From Pseudomonadota bacterium (lineage in GTDB: Bacteria; Pseudomonadota; Gammaproteobacteria; Burkholderiales; JAJZQI01), in assembly GCA_021847305.1 (NCBI GenBank), contig JAJZTZ010000003.1, positions 1-48,225 of the forward strand: a DNA stretch of 48,225 nt, given 5' to 3'. The notes under the pieces are model-generated. The model was given only the letters and a program-made list of their open reading frames with translations. It was not told the origin of the DNA and searched no databases. This document shows, one piece after another, positions 46,992 to 48,225 of this stretch. Both the position numbers and the translations under genes were made by a program. Every line of letters starts with the position of its first letter. The stretch's first letter is position 1.

Positions 46992-48225
46992 ATGCCTGAC
47001 GATTTTCCCCTGACACAAGGCCTGCTTGATCTGGTTCGCCAGCGCAACGGCACCCTGCTGCAAACGCACATTTCCTGGGTTGTGCTGCTGGACGATCATG
47101 CCTACAAGATCAAAAAGCCCGTCAATTTCGGCTTTCTCGATTTTTCCACCCTGCCGGACCGCCTGCACGCCTGCCAGGAAGAACTGCGCCTCAACCGCCG
47201 ACTGGCCGCAGACTGGTATCTTGCCGTTGTGCCGGTCTGCGGCACACCCGCCGCCCCAGAGCTGGACGGGGCCGGCGAAGCATTCGACTACGCCGTAAAA
47301 ATGCGCCGCTTTCCGCCGCACGCCCTGCTGGACGAACTGCTTGAGGCCGGCGCGGTAAACACCGCCATGATCGAACAGCTGGCCGATAACGTGGCCGACT
47401 TCCACCAACGCTGCCCTGTCAGCCCGACAGGCAGCCGCTATGCCGCGTTCGACGCCATTCTGGCGCCGGCACGACAAAACTTTGCCCAACTCACCCCGTT
47501 TACCGCCGCCATTGATCTGCCCGGCATACTCGCGGAGCTGGCTGCCTGGACCGAACATACCGCCCAGCGTCTGCAGCCGGTTTTTTATCAGCGCGCCCAA
47601 CAAGGGCATGTCCGCGAATGCCATGGCGATCTGCATGCCGGCAATATCGCCTGGATCGACAACAAGCCGGTCATTTTCGACGCCATCGAATTCAACGCCG
47701 CGTTCCGCTGGATCGACACGATCAGCGAGTTGGCCTTCCTCGTCATGGACCTGTTTGCCCGGCAGCAAGCGGAGCTGGCCCAGTGCGCCCTCAATCGCTA
47801 TCTGGAGCAAAGCGGCGATTACCAGGGCGTAGCGGTGCTCGACTTTTATCTGGTTTACCGCGCCGTCGTACGCGCCAAAATTGCCGCCTTTGAGGCCAAC
47901 TGGCCACGCTGCCGCGACTACCTGCAACTGGCACTGTCGTTTACCCGCCCGCCGCCGGCCAGACTCATGATCACGCACGGCCTGTCAGGCAGCGGCAAAA
48001 GCACCGTCAGCCGAAACCTGGCCGCCACGCAAGCGCGCCTGATCCGGATTCGTTCCGACGTTGAGCGCAAGCGCCTTCATGGTCTGGGCGCGCTGGAAAC
48101 CAGCCACGAAAAAATGAACATTTACACCGCGTCAGCCACCCGACTGACCTACCGGCTCATCATGGATGCCGCACGCGCCTGTATTGCGGGCGGCTACAGC
48201 TGCATCGTCGACGCGGCCTTTCTGC
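46992..48225 (+). CDS. APH-like kinase domain fused to P-loop ATPase, truncated by window end
   Basis: Open to the last base and therefore absent from the ORF track as one frame. The N-terminal half is aminoglycoside-phosphotransferase-like, with a substrate-lid region KIKKPVNFGFLDFSTLPDRLHACQEELRLNRRL, catalytic loop CHGDLHAGNIAW (HGDLH ~211-215) and metal loop IFDAIEFN. The second half starts a P-loop kinase domain with Walker A GLSGSGKST (~329-337) and a following RSDVERKRLHGL. This bifunctional architecture is widespread in proteobacteria and its substrate is unknown. It is divergent from the HD-GYP gene. Confidence 0.88.
   Translation, partial: MPDDFPLTQGLLDLVRQRNGTLLQTHISWVVLLDDHAYKIKKPVNFGFLDFSTLPDRLHACQEELRLNRRLAADWYLAVVPVCGTPAAPELDGAGEAFDYAVKMRRFPPHALLDELLEAGAVNTAMIEQLADNVADFHQRCPVSPTGSRYAAFDAILAPARQNFAQLTPFTAAIDLPGILAELAAWTEHTAQRLQPVFYQRAQQGHVRECHGDLHAGNIAWIDNKPVIFDAIEFNAAFRWIDTISELAFLVMDLFARQQAELAQCALNRYLEQSGDYQGVAVLDFYLVYRAVVRAKIAAFEANWPRCRDYLQLALSFTRPPPARLMITHGLSGSGKSTVSRNLAATQARLIRIRSDVERKRLHGLGALETSHEKMNIYTASATRLTYRLIMDAARACIAGGYSCIVDAAFL

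Noticed and set aside
46917-47978. 353-aa minus-strand ORF at the right edge
   Set aside because: Shadow of the APH-like/P-loop gene that runs off the window on the plus strand.

Overview
The window is a GC-rich proteobacterial chromosome segment, densely packed with genes on both strands. The gene set suggests a betaproteobacterium, most likely Neisseriales/Chromobacteriaceae-like. Pointers are the pmbA/darP divergent pair, CstA with its YbdD-type partner, a Gcr-type 'site-specific recombinase' membrane protein, RlmD, a CZB-type diguanylate cyclase, and an intergenic repeat resembling the small palindromic elements of that group. The taxonomic call is an inference from gene content. I found no rRNA, tRNA, CRISPR array, transposase or prophage gene.

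Layout. 1-3.6 kb: a 5'-truncated secreted protein, a GT-C/TPR membrane protein and an AurF-like diiron protein (+). 3.6-5.2 kb: a SulP anion transporter (-). 5.6-13.3 kb (-): a self-contained TonB-linked phosphate-scavenging locus, in transcription order exbD, tonB, TonB-dependent receptor, exbB, secreted phosphoesterase and PhoX-type phosphatase. A Pho-box-like array lies in front of it, an intrinsic terminator lies inside it, and inverted copies of one palindromic repeat flank it. 13.8-18.9 kb (+): cstA with a 59-aa YbdD-like gene absent from the ORF track, a membrane PAS-PAS-GGDEF cyclase and two small secreted or membrane proteins. 18.9-20.5 kb (-): NTF2-like, PhzF-like and an acidic protein of unknown function. 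20.7-23.6 kb (+): phhB, two GNAT proteins, an FMN reductase and two cysteine-cluster proteins. 23.7-29.1 kb: a DgcZ-like zinc-sensing cyclase, a K+ channel, pmbA, darP and a ClC protein. 29.2-34.9 kb: a 1411-aa hybrid kinase divergent from a REC-PP2C regulator. 35-38.5 kb (-): bcp-slyD, and exonuclease-vanZ-rlmD. 38.7-40.8 kb (+): the Gcr-type membrane protein. 40.8-44.2 kb (-): AIM24-like, M48 protease, CobC-like phosphatase and BtuF-like binding protein. 44.3-46.9 kb (-): cysS and an HPt/HD-GYP protein. From 47 kb (+): an APH-like/P-loop protein that runs off the window.

How the genes work together. The phosphate locus carries an outer-membrane receptor, its own energising complex (TonB, ExbB, ExbD) and two exported phosphomonoester/diester hydrolases. 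This fits hydrolysis of an organic phosphate with uptake of the substrate or product through a dedicated channel. A second theme is c-di-GMP and phosphorelay signalling: two GGDEF proteins with intact active and inhibitory sites, one HD-GYP protein with altered metal ligands, and a very large hybrid kinase facing a PP2C-type output regulator.

The least expected structure is a ~157-bp dispersed repeat, seen three times. It folds as a chain of hairpins with compensatory base changes between copies. In one case it supplies the stop codons of two convergent genes.
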